The position numbers and the translations under genes are program-made. A stretch of DNA of 60,086 nt, taken from positions 1 to 60,086 of the forward strand of contig CACWNW010000027.1 of the NCBI GenBank assembly GCA_902762305.1. Direction: 5' to 3'. The notes beneath the pieces were generated by a model. The model did not search any database, was not told the origin of the DNA, and worked only from the letters and a program-made list of their open reading frames with translations. This document shows positions 16,832-24,550 of this stretch, one piece after another; position 1 is the first letter of the stretch, and the number at the start of each line of letters is the position of its first letter. This stretch comes from Fibrobacter succinogenes (GTDB taxonomy: Bacteria > Fibrobacterota > Fibrobacteria > Fibrobacterales > Fibrobacteraceae).

Positions 16832-17931
16832 TATTTTTTACCGTCTTTCTTGAGGTGTAAAACGCTTGTCTCGGTGATGGTCACCATCTCGCCCAGGAGG
16901 AACGGGTTGTCTTCGGGAATCTTGATGGTCACTTCACGGCCGTAGACGGGCAGTTCGGGCATCTTCCACATACGGGTCGGGAAGGGGACGATACGGCTGG
17001 AGAGGCCGACAACTTCGCCAACCACGGCCTTTCCCGTACCGGCGAGCGTGGTCACCTTCACGGCTTCACCCACGTTCATGTTTTGGTAAATCTGTTCGTT
17101 GATGTAACCGCGCACCAAGGTCGGGCGCTTGTGGGTGAGCGTAACGATCGGGGCGAAACTCGAAACCTTTTCACCGTCGCGGACGTTCACGTCACCGACG
17201 ACCCAGTTTTCCTTGGCAATCTGGATGAGTTCTTCCTGCTGCTTCTTGAGTTCTTCGAGTTCCTTCTTCAGGTTCTCGGCTTCGCTCTTGCCGGTGGTTT
17301 TTTGGAGCCTGCCGCTGCCGCGGAGGAGCGCAATCTGTTCGTTCGCGCTCTTGGTTGCAAGCGCAAGTTCGTTCTTGAGGCTCTTGATGCGCAAGGCCAT
17401 CGCGTCGTTGCCGTCACCGCCGGACTTGGAGTTCGAGAGGCTCTTGAGCTTGGCGGAAATGGCCTTGTTGCTGTTGTATTCCGTTTCCAGGTTGCGAATT
17501 TCGGCGGAGAGGGCCAGGCGGCGGGTCTCGAGGTTCGCCTTGACTTCGGCCACCTTCTGGTCGATTTCGGCGGAACTCAGGTTGCTGCGGCCTTCGAGGG
17601 CGTCAAGTTCGCGGGTAACTTCGGAGATGCGGAGCGTAAGGTCGGGGCGGTTGATTTCGACAATCGTGTCGCCCACCTGGATTTCCTGGCCGGGAACCAC
17701 GTGCACCTTCACGATTTCGGTCGCGGAAGGCACGCTGATGATGGTTTCGCTCGCTTCGGCGATACCGCGGAACATGGCTGCCTTGCCCTGGTAGACGAGG
17801 CCGAGTACGATAGCGATGATAACGCACAGGGCCCATGCGATGGAAAGCTTGTGGCTGTAGACATATGCCACGCCGGCGTTATTCTTGTGGGTGTTCCAGA
17901 AATTATCGAGCAAATCTTCAAGCTTGTTCAT
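16831..17931 (-). CDS. HlyD-like adaptor of the DUF4956-VTC operon
   Basis: A 366-residue membrane fusion protein. A short cytoplasmic N-terminus is followed by one transmembrane helix (about residues 29-48, SIAWALCVIIAIVLGLVY). The first lipoyl half (VPSATEIVKVHVVPGQEIQV) comes next, then a long coiled coil (about residues 85-225). The second half (NWVVGDVNVRDGEKVSSFAP) and a beta-barrel domain ending in a basic tail complete it. Its position between a polytopic DUF4956 protein and a TolC-like protein suggests a trans-envelope conduit. It starts nine bases after DUF4956. Confidence 0.82.
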   Translation of the reverse strand: MNKLEDLLDNFWNTHKNNAGVAYVYSHKLSIAWALCVIIAIVLGLVYQGKAAMFRGIAEASETIISVPSATEIVKVHVVPGQEIQVGDTIVEINRPDLTLRISEVTRELDALEGRSNLSSAEIDQKVAEVKANLETRRLALSAEIRNLETEYNSNKAISAKLKSLSNSKSGGDGNDAMALRIKSLKNELALATKSANEQIALLRGSGRLQKTTGKSEAENLKKELEELKKQQEELIQIAKENWVVGDVNVRDGEKVSSFAPIVTLTHKRPTLVRGYINEQIYQNMNVGEAVKVTTLAGTGKAVVGEVVGLSSRIVPFPTRMWKMPELPVYGREVTIKIPEDNPFLLGEMVTITETSVLHLKKDGKK

Positions 17932-17940
17932 TTCGGCCTC

Positions 17941-18624
17941 CTACATTTCCGTCGTGGCGTCCTGCATCATGAACTGCACGTCCGAGATGCCTTCCAGCTT
18001 GGACAGTTCGTTCAGGATTTCGGCGGCGGGTTTTGTTGCACGGAGGCGCACCTGGTAGGCCACGTCGAGGCGGGCACCGCCATCGACTTCGCGCATGGTA
18101 ATGAGGATGAATGTCTTGAGGCTCGTCTTCATGATATGTTCGACCTGTTCGCGGACCGGGCCTTCGTTCGGGAGGGCGAAGCGGAGCATGCCGTCAAAGA
18201 AATGCTTGGTGCCGAGACCCGTGCGGGAAAGGAGGAATGCTACACAGCAGAAAGCGACCGTACCACCGGCGGCAGCGCCCCAGGCGTACACACCGCATCC
18301 GATACCCGCACCTAGCGATGCGAATATGAACATGATATCTCGCGGGTCCTTGAAACTCGTACGGAAGCGGACGACCGAGAGGGCGCCCATCATACCGAGG
18401 CCACGGCCGACGTTGTCACCGATGGCCTGCATAATCATCGCAGCCGCAACCGAGCTCAAGACGATGCCCTGGACGAAGTTACGGGAATACGAAAGGCCGA
18501 GGAACGTTTTTTCGTATGTCCACCCGATCATGGAAGAGAGGATAAAGGCCAATGTAAGCGTATAGATCAGCGTGATGATCGTTGCATTGGTCGTACTAGA
18601 TTGGACCGCAAGAAGGTCTAGCAT
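17941..18624 (-). CDS. DUF4956 polytopic membrane protein
   Basis: A 227-residue protein with about four transmembrane segments in its first 150 residues (IITLIYTLTLAFILSSMIGW, FVQGIVLSSVAAAMIMQAIG, IMFIFASLGAGIGCGVYAWG, GTVAFCCVAFLLSR) and a cytoplasmic alpha/beta domain at the C-terminus. The diagnostic DUF4956 core is GALSVVRFRTSFKDPRD between helices. Function of the family is unknown, but it is repeatedly found with VTC-domain proteins. GGAGATACT precedes the ATG and marks it as the first gene of the operon. It has no pump ATPase signature. It is the likely inner-membrane component paired with the adaptor. Confidence 0.88.
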   Translation of the reverse strand: MLDLLAVQSSTTNATIITLIYTLTLAFILSSMIGWTYEKTFLGLSYSRNFVQGIVLSSVAAAMIMQAIGDNVGRGLGMMGALSVVRFRTSFKDPRDIMFIFASLGAGIGCGVYAWGAAAGGTVAFCCVAFLLSRTGLGTKHFFDGMLRFALPNEGPVREQVEHIMKTSLKTFILITMREVDGGARLDVAYQVRLRATKPAAEILNELSKLEGISDVQFMMQDATTEM

Positions 18625-18876
18625 AGTATCTCCATATTTATATCGTTTTTGCTTTTTGTTCCCATAATCTACTTAAAAAAGCCGAAATTTAGAGCCTTTT
18701 TCTGTAAAATTGGGTCAACAAAAACATGTTAATTTCCTTAAAAAAGGAGTTAAGTGGTATTTACACCCGAAAAATAGATAAAAGTGCTTCTAAACTCACG
18801 TAAAGAAGAGTTTATAAAGCGATTTCCGTTGTAAATCGATACACCAAAAAGAGCCTTTATTTTTAATTTTTTTTAC
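18625..18876. promoter_or_regulatory. Divergent AT-rich promoter region
   Basis: About 250 bp separate the DUF4956 operon start from the vsr gene. It is AT rich and contains one short inverted repeat, CGATTT (18820-18825) with AAATCG (18833-18838). No open frame is credible. Promoters for both directions are expected here but no confident -35/-10 pair could be assigned. Confidence 0.4.
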
Positions 18877-19317
18877 ATGAAACGGAATGGAAAGAAGCGT
18901 ACTCCCATGACCCGTTCGCAGATGATGCGGGCGGTCCGTTCGGAAGATACCGTACCGGAGTTACGGGTGCGCAGGGAACTGTTCCGTGCCGGATTCCGTT
19001 ACCGCCTGCACCGCCGTGACCTGCCCGGTTCTCCGGACCTTTTCATCTTGAAATACGGGGTGGTGGTGTTCGTGAACGGGTGCTTTTGGCACCAGCATGG
19101 CTGCAAGTTCACGAGCCGGCCCAAGAGCAATCCTAGTTTCTGGAATGACAAGTTTACAAACAACGTTGTACGAGATGTGAAGACGGGCTGGAAGCTGTCC
19201 TTGCTCGGGTTCCGCACGGCGACTGTCTGGGAATGTTCCATCAAGAACGACTTCGAACGTACCATGGAACTCCTGGAGGCCTTTATCCTGGGCGACGAGG
19301 AAACCATCGAAATTTGA
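18877..19317 (+). CDS. vsr: Very short patch repair (Vsr)-type endonuclease
   Basis: A 146-residue nuclease of the Vsr/PD-(D/E)XK group. Vsr nicks next to T-G mismatches that arise when 5-methylcytosine deaminates, starting very-short-patch repair. Matching segments in order are MMRAVRSEDTVPELRVRREL, FRYRLHRRDLPGSPDLFI with the catalytic Asp, VVVFVNGCFWHQHGC, NPSFWNDKFTNNVVRD, and VWECSI near the end. Length fits the family. The start is uncertain; an ATG ten codons later at 18907 is possible. No cytosine methyltransferase gene is adjacent in this window, which is unusual because vsr normally accompanies dcm-type genes. Confidence 0.88.
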   Translation: MKRNGKKRTPMTRSQMMRAVRSEDTVPELRVRRELFRAGFRYRLHRRDLPGSPDLFILKYGVVVFVNGCFWHQHGCKFTSRPKSNPSFWNDKFTNNVVRDVKTGWKLSLLGFRTATVWECSIKNDFERTMELLEAFILGDEETIEI

Positions 19318-19364
19318 TACCGGACAGAAAAAACGTATATTTGATGCCGGAATAAGGAGAAAAC

Positions 19365-20075
19365 ATGAACTTTTCCAGAGTATTTGCCGCTACGGTGCTT
19401 GCAGTATCGTTCGCTTTCGCGCAGCCGGATGCCCCTGTCGTGGAACAGGCGGGCATGCAGGCCCCCCAAAAGACGAGTATCAATAGCAAGATGGGCTTCG
19501 GTATCCACGGGCAGTTCGAAATCGTGAGCCTTTACGGCCTTGCCCAGGACTGGAACCTGGGGGATGACGAAGAAGCTCCTGCAGGTATCGGTTTCACTGG
19601 GGGCTTCCGCGGACGCATTCCCATGATGCCGGTTGTGCATTTTGCACCCGAACTCAACTTCCATTATGCGCAGCTTACCCAGAAGGACGAAGCCGCCGAG
19701 CGCAGCTTTACGCAGATGGACCTCGAAGTCCCCTTGATGCTGAGGGCTATCTTGAAGGACCTGTTCTACGTGACAGCCGGTGCACAGCTCGGGTTTAACC
19801 TCTACTCGAAGGCTACGGTGGATTTCGGTAGTGACGACAATGGCGGGTACCTAAACCCGATTGACATCGAATACGAAGAAGACATCGATAAGGCGTCGTT
19901 CGGGTTTGGCTTGGTGCTTGGTTGCGGATTCGTCTTCTTCGACAGGATATCCGTCGATGCCCGTTTTGTTCTGGGACTTACGGAAACTTATCCGGATGGC
20001 AAGAGCGATTACGTCTCGATGGACGGCGGAAAGCAAAAATCGTTCCAGTTCGGTGTCGGTTTCTGGATTATGTAA
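19365..20075 (+). CDS. Outer-membrane beta-barrel protein
   Basis: A 236-residue secreted protein with a signal peptide cleaved after AFAQP (about residue 20) and a strong ribosome binding site (AAGGAGA) before its ATG. The mature part alternates hydrophobic and polar residues as in small beta-barrels. Segments such as GFGIHGQFEIVSLYGL, HFAPELNFHYAQL, LEVPLMLRAIL, DLFYVTAGAQLGFNLYSK and a final strand QFGVGFWIM resemble the PorT/OmpW-like barrel group. Function is unknown; porin or scaffold roles are guesses. It is 47 bases after vsr, probably as a separate unit. Confidence 0.75.
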   Translation: MNFSRVFAATVLAVSFAFAQPDAPVVEQAGMQAPQKTSINSKMGFGIHGQFEIVSLYGLAQDWNLGDDEEAPAGIGFTGGFRGRIPMMPVVHFAPELNFHYAQLTQKDEAAERSFTQMDLEVPLMLRAILKDLFYVTAGAQLGFNLYSKATVDFGSDDNGGYLNPIDIEYEEDIDKASFGFGLVLGCGFVFFDRISVDARFVLGLTETYPDGKSDYVSMDGGKQKSFQFGVGFWIM

Positions 20076-20103
20076 TAGCGGCTGCCGGTTTTCCTTTATT
20101 TTG

Positions 20104-20159
20104 GACAACATTGTCTAGAAAAAGACAACGTTGTTTATAAAAAAATGTATTCTTGTAAT
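20104..20159 (+). promoter_or_regulatory. Candidate operator pair and promoter for the FISUMP lipoprotein
   Basis: GACAACATTGTC (20104-20115) and GACAACGTTGTT (20124-20135) are two near-identical palindromes whose starts are 20 bp apart, about two helical turns. TTGTTT at 20131-20136 and TGTAAT at 20154-20159 are 17 bp apart and could be -35 and -10 elements, so the second palindrome would overlap the -35 region. Further palindromes follow: TTGCA-GA-TGCAA at 20166-20177 and a small CATGTT/AACATG hairpin. A dimeric repressor or cooperative pair is inferred; the regulator is not known. Confidence 0.45.
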
Positions 20160-20214
20160 AATGTGTTGCAGATGCAATACATGTTAAAAACATGAACATT
20201 ATAAAGGAGAAATA

Positions 20215-21459
20215 ATGAAAACAAGTACTCTTGGATGGGGACTGGCTTCCGTTGGAATTCTTTCGTCTATTGCAGGCTTGTGAGCTTGTGGCGATACGAC
20301 CAATATTACAGAATCCTCCAACATCGGCTCCGTGGCATCTATCAAGAAACTTCCTGAATGCAACGAAGACAACTCAGGCGAGATGAAGTATGTGGCAGAT
20401 TCTGCCGAGGTCTATTTCTGCATGGACGATGAGTGGAAGCCGATGGTTCCTCAGGCAAAAGATGGGGGAAAGGGCGATAAAGGTGATAAGGGAGACAAAG
20501 GCGATAAAGGAGATAAAGGCGACAAGGGAGATAAGGGGGACACGGGTGAATCCTGCACCGTCAAATCGATTGACGGCGGCTACAAGCTGGAATGCGCCGG
20601 TGATTCTTCTGCAGTTGTGCTGAACGGCAAGAATGGAAAGAACTGCACGTTCGAAGAGGATGGGGAAGGTTCCGTAATTGTAAAATGCGGTGACGACGAG
20701 GCGAAGTTCCCCCTGCATGTTTGCGGTGACAAGCCTTATAATCCCCAGAAGAGTTTCTGCTATGAATCGAAACTCTATAGCTGTAATGGTGAACCCTACG
20801 ATCCGACAAAACGCCTATGCGATGCCCGCGATGGCAGTCTGTACAGGATTACGGCTATTGGAGGCCAGACATGGATGTCGGAAAATCTCAATTATTCCGA
20901 CAGCGTGGCAACGCCTAGCCTGCAGAAGCGCTCGTGGTGCTATGGCAATGAAGAAAAGAAATGCGATAAATATGGTCGCCTGTATACTTGGCTTGCTGCA
21001 ATTGATTCCATGAAACTCTACGATGAAAAAGGCGTCCTTTGCACGAGCTTTGCAACTTCCTGTACGCTTCCGGATACCGTACAGGGTATTTGCCCTGATG
21101 GTTGGCACCTGCCGAAAGAGGAAGAGTGGAATGTGCTGTTTAAGTTTGTTGGCGGACAACAGCAGGCTGGCGTGCAGCTCAGGGCGAAGACGGGCTGCTA
21201 TGATTATGGTGGAGGGACTGGAATCGTCGGGCTGGACGCTTATGGCTTTTCCGCTATGCTCGGAGGTTACAGAAACGCTAGCTATGAAGAATTTAGCGCG
21301 GAAGGCTACTGGGCTAGATTCTGGAGTGCAACAGAAGAGAAGGAGCAGGACATCAAGGATCGCGCGTTCAGCTTGATTATCCCCTGTGATTTCGAGGCGA
21401 CTGGCACTGGACCTTATGAAAAGAAATCGGGCTTTTATGTTCGCTGCATAAAGGATTAA
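20215..21459 (+). pseudogene. FISUMP-domain lipoprotein with collagen-like tract, internal TGA
   Basis: The ATG at 20215 has a strong ribosome binding site (AAAGGAG) and starts a lipoprotein signal, MKTSTLGWGLASVGILSSIA. The frame then reads GL-TGA-AC-GD: a TGA at 20281-20283 takes the -2 position of the lipobox. Downstream the same frame is open for about 390 codons. It contains a KGDKGD collagen-like tract (20467-20544), Cys-rich spacer segments and a C-terminal FISUMP domain (YRITAIGGQTWMSENLNYSD, GICPDGWHLPKEEEW, GFYVRCIKD). The paralogue at 28234 has LAAC at the matching place. One base change (for example TCA or GGA to TGA) explains the stop. It may be a new pseudogene or an error; a start at 20332 would give a protein without an export signal. 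Confidence 0.75.
20467..20544 (+). repeat. Collagen-like Gly-X-Y coding repeat (KGD)
   Basis: About nine GDK/KGD triplets in a row are encoded by a 9-bp-periodic sequence of the type GGxGAyAAr. The codons vary (GGC/GGA/GGT/GGG), so the tract is conserved at protein level. It encodes a probable stalk between the lipid anchor and the FISUMP domain. Confidence 0.7.
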
Positions 21460-21513
21460 TAGAAGGAACGACTGTTACTTATTACTCGTTCTTTAAGGAT
21501 TTGATGATTATAA

Positions 21514-21545
21514 AAAGGGTCGGCATTGTTGCCGGCCCTTTTCTA
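21514..21545 (+). terminator. Rho-independent terminator, probably bidirectional
   Basis: AAAAGGGTCGGC and GCCGGCCCTTTTC form a stem with a short loop (ATTGTT), with A/T tracts on both sides. It lies between the FISUMP gene and the converging lipoprotein gene. Confidence 0.8.
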
Positions 21546-21563
21546 TATACATAACTAAACAGG

Positions 21564-22838
21564 TTACTGAATACCGCAGGTTGCTTCGGCAGAAAGTACG
21601 AAGTCAACCATGTCGTCATCGCAATTAGATACCGGAAGGCCTACGGTCACATTGTAAGAACCAGTACTCTTTTGTCCACCAACTGTCATGGTCAGTGCGC
21701 CCTGCAATTCCTGCGTCCACTGTGTTTCGCAGAATACAATGCACTTGTCGCCACCAACAGAAACGTTCAAGTGGACCTGGGTTCTACCCGCAGGAATCTT
21801 GATCTTTCCTGCAGCCTGTGCAGCCTTAATTTCATAATCCGGAATACGGGAGTCGATTGCCTTTGCTGCATCGCAAGTCACGGACACCTTGGTGTTGTCG
21901 TTATTCGCGACCAAGACGGAAACGCCGGAAACGACATCGCCCTTCTTGGTGACCGGAGCTGTTGCTGTAAGGCCGGATGCATCGGCTGTTGCGCCCGTCC
22001 ATGCGTATGAAAGTGTAAAGTTGGCACCCGTCTTGCAGCCTGAGATAGTCCATGTGGCAGATTCACCGGCCGCGACATCGGGCATAAGATTCGTTCCCTT
22101 GCACGCGCAACCCGTAATCGGGGAACCGTTCACGTTGACGGGAGAACAGGTGACGGTTTCGGCGCCTTTGGAAGAGACCACTCTCACGGTGGCGGTCTTA
22201 GTGCCGGAGGTTGCGTACGTTACAACAGGAGACTTCGCATTCGATGTTCCCGGTGTACCATCCACGAAGTTCCAATCGTATTTGAGCCCCATCATTTCGC
22301 CAGGCTCCAGAATGTTGCTGTTGGCGGCGAATTTCCATGTGACCTGCGCATTGAGTTCTGCCGTTGCAGCCGCGGGGGCGCAAGTGCCGAGACCGTTTGC
22401 AGGCGGCGTGTCAATCGACGAGGAAGACTGCAAAGGCGGAGGAGCTACAGAAGAACTGCTCTCTGCAGGGCCAATCGGACCCCTGGAGGAAAAGTTGTAC
22501 GGAATAGAGGAACTGAGTCCCCTGGAAGACGATTGTGGCACGGCTTCGGAAGATTCCGGCATCTCGCTGGACGACATCTCGAGCAACTTGCCCTGGGCTC
22601 TTACCATTTCGTCTGCACACACGGAGTCTTGGGCACACTTTTTCTTTATGGTGTCTATGCTGGCGGGAAAGGCAAAATCATAGGAGTTTCCCTGTTCGTA
22701 GGCTAGATCGATAAGTGCTTGGACACCACCTGCAGGGTAACTGTCGTCATCGAATGATTGGACGGGACCGCCACCGCAGGCCCAAAAACTGGCAACAACG
22801 CCAACAGAAGAAAGACCTATCAAAAGTTTCTTGTTCAT
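21564..22838 (-). CDS. Ser-rich lipoprotein with a PKD-like domain
   Basis: A 424-residue lipoprotein. The signal MNKKLLIGLSSVGVVASFWAC ends in a lipobox and the anchor Cys is followed by Gly residues. A helical segment with paired Cys (KKCAQDSVCADEM) precedes a Ser/Pro linker (about residues 90-150). The next region (about 155-240) resembles a PKD/immunoglobulin fold: MGLKYDWNFVDGTPGTSNAK, VTYATSGTKTATVRVVSSKG. Cys-rich beta domains follow to the end. A role at the cell surface in carbohydrate or cell adhesion is only inferred. AGAGG precedes the ATG region. It appears to be a single-gene unit. Confidence 0.78.
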   Translation of the reverse strand: MNKKLLIGLSSVGVVASFWACGGGPVQSFDDDSYPAGGVQALIDLAYEQGNSYDFAFPASIDTIKKKCAQDSVCADEMVRAQGKLLEMSSSEMPESSEAVPQSSSRGLSSSIPYNFSSRGPIGPAESSSSVAPPPLQSSSSIDTPPANGLGTCAPAAATAELNAQVTWKFAANSNILEPGEMMGLKYDWNFVDGTPGTSNAKSPVVTYATSGTKTATVRVVSSKGAETVTCSPVNVNGSPITGCACKGTNLMPDVAAGESATWTISGCKTGANFTLSYAWTGATADASGLTATAPVTKKGDVVSGVSVLVANNDNTKVSVTCDAAKAIDSRIPDYEIKAAQAAGKIKIPAGRTQVHLNVSVGGDKCIVFCETQWTQELQGALTMTVGGQKSTGSYNVTVGLPVSNCDDDMVDFVLSAEATCGIQ

Positions 22839-22918
22839 ACAAAACCTCTTTTGAGGAAATTTACATTAATCTTTGTCAAAAAGAGCAAAAGAAACAATTT
22901 TTCGTGAAAGAAAACACA

Positions 22919-22956
22919 GAAAAAAACGCTTTTTCGCCCCGAAAAAGCAGTTTCGG
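22919..22956 (-). terminator. Possible terminator of the coaBC-mla operon
   Basis: On the minus strand CCGAAA/TTTCGG (22939-22956) with a six-base loop is followed, after about 11 bases, by a run of seven T. The gap between stem and T tract makes it weak. Confidence 0.35.
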
Positions 22957-22961
22957 CACCC

Positions 22962-23750
22962 TTATTGCTCCTCTTCGACAGAAATTTTGCGCTGCCCGGT
23001 GATGAACTGGTGCACGTAGGGGTTGCTGGTGTTCTTGATTTCGTCCACGGTGCCAACCTCGATGATACGTCCGTTGTAGAGCATCGCGATGCGGTCGGCC
23101 ACCTTGAAGGCGCTCACCATGTCGTGCGTCACGACGACGGAGGTCACCCCGAGCTTGCTCTGCATGTCGAGGATGAGGTCGTTGATGACGTCGCTCGTGA
23201 TAGGATCGAGGCCGGTTGTCGGTTCGTCGTAAAGGAGGATTTCGGGGTTCAACGCGATGGCTCGGGCGAGGGCCACGCGCTTGCGCATACCGCCCGAAAG
23301 TTCGGAGGGCATCTTGGTGCGGAACTCGGGGACGAGGTTTATCATCTGGAGTTTCTCGGTCACTACGTCCTGAATTTGCTTTTCGGAGAGTTCCGGATGG
23401 TGCTCGCGCAGGGCGAACGCGATGTTCTCGCCGGTGTTCATGGAGTCGAAAAGCGCACCCATCTGGAAGAGCATGCCCATCTTGCGGCGGATGGTATGCG
23501 TGTCGAAGAACTTCGGGGTACTGATGGTCACGCCATCGACAGATACCTCGCCTCCGTCGGGTTGCAGGAGGCCGATCATGTGCTTCAGGATCACGGACTT
23601 GCCGCCGCCGGACTTGCCGATGATGACCATGGTCTCGCCACGGCGGATATCCAGGTTCACGTCTTCGAGCACGGTCTGCGGGCCGAAGGACTTCTTGAGT
23701 CCCTTCAGGCGGATGGCGATATCATTCGGGTCTATCTTTACGTTCGGCAT
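22962..23750 (-). CDS. mlaF: MlaF-like ABC transporter ATP-binding protein
   Basis: A 262-residue ATPase that would power MlaE for lipid traffic between the membranes. Walker A is GKSGGGKS near residue 42, the Q-loop region is MGMLFQMGALFDSM (typical of Mla/Ttg2A ATPases), the signature is LSGGMRKRVALARA, and Walker B is ILLYDEPTTGLD. The switch His lies in VVVTHDM. It starts 17 bases after mlaE and ends the operon. The MCE substrate-binding gene mlaD is not in the window. Confidence 0.93.
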   Translation of the reverse strand: MPNVKIDPNDIAIRLKGLKKSFGPQTVLEDVNLDIRRGETMVIIGKSGGGKSVILKHMIGLLQPDGGEVSVDGVTISTPKFFDTHTIRRKMGMLFQMGALFDSMNTGENIAFALREHHPELSEKQIQDVVTEKLQMINLVPEFRTKMPSELSGGMRKRVALARAIALNPEILLYDEPTTGLDPITSDVINDLILDMQSKLGVTSVVVTHDMVSAFKVADRIAMLYNGRIIEVGTVDEIKNTSNPYVHQFITGQRKISVEEEQ

Positions 23751-23767
23751 AGTGGCACCTGCATAAA

Positions 23768-24550
23768 CTAGAAGAACATGATGGCATCAAGAATAAAGTC
23801 GGAAATCAGAATCATGAGGCAGCTCGAGACCACCACGTTCATTGTCGCAAGCCCCACGCCGCGGGCACCGGGCTTGGCGTTTATCCCGTGGTAGTAACCC
23901 AGCACGAAAATCAGTACGCCGAACACGAGCGACTTGATCATGCCCGACCAGAGGTCCATGGAATTGAACAGGTACTGCATGCCTGTCGTGTAGGTGTACG
24001 TGGTGATGTCGAGGCCGAGCACACACACAATCCAGCCGCCGATAAGCGCGAGGCAGTTGGATATGGCGGTGAGGCACGGGATCATCGTCATGAATGCGAC
24101 AAAGCGCGGGAGCGCGAGGTAGCGGTACGGGTCGAGGCCGAGAACCGTGTAGGCGGAAAGTTCTTCCTTCTCCTTCATGCTCCCGAGTTCTGCAGCGACA
24201 GCGCTGCCCACGCGGCCCGAAAGCACGATGGCCGTAAGCAGGGGTCCAAGTTCGATGAGCACCATCTTGCAGGCTGCCGTACCGACGAACTTGTCGGCCA
24301 CCAGGTTCTGGAATTCGAATTCTGCGCAAACGGTCGCCACCATGCCCGTGAATATGGAGGTCACGAACAGGAGCGGCAGGCTGGATACGCCGATGGATAT
24401 CATCTGCTTCACGATGAGGTCCGGATTCTTGAACACGTGCGGAAGCTGTTTCAGCGTGAGAAACAGGATGCACAGGACTTCGCCAATGCTCGAAATCCCG
24501 TCGACAATGACGCGCCCGATCCATACCGCAGGTTGAAGCAGGATAGACAT
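23768..24550 (-). CDS. mlaE: MlaE-family lipid ABC transporter permease
   Basis: A 260-residue inner-membrane permease of the MlaE/YrbE family. Recognisable parts are GEVLCILFLTLKQLPHVFKN at the N-terminus, SLPLLFVTSIFTGMVATVCA, and the conserved loop ELGPLLTAIVLSGRVGSAVAAELGSM, followed by EELSAYTVLGLDPYRYLALP. Five or so transmembrane segments are evident. With MlaF it forms the core of a retrograde or anterograde phospholipid transporter. Its ATG overlaps the dnaB stop codon by one base, an odd but efficient coupling to a replication gene. Confidence 0.93.
   Translation of the reverse strand: MSILLQPAVWIGRVIVDGISSIGEVLCILFLTLKQLPHVFKNPDLIVKQMISIGVSSLPLLFVTSIFTGMVATVCAEFEFQNLVADKFVGTAACKMVLIELGPLLTAIVLSGRVGSAVAAELGSMKEKEELSAYTVLGLDPYRYLALPRFVAFMTMIPCLTAISNCLALIGGWIVCVLGLDITTYTYTTGMQYLFNSMDLWSGMIKSLVFGVLIFVLGYYHGINAKPGARGVGLATMNVVVSSCLMILISDFILDAIMFF

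Noticed and set aside
20281-20283. Recoding of the stop codon (selenocysteine or suppression)
   Set aside because: The other interrupted secreted gene has TAG, the paralogue has a plain lipobox, no selenocysteine-type stem-loop is evident, and simple point changes explain both.
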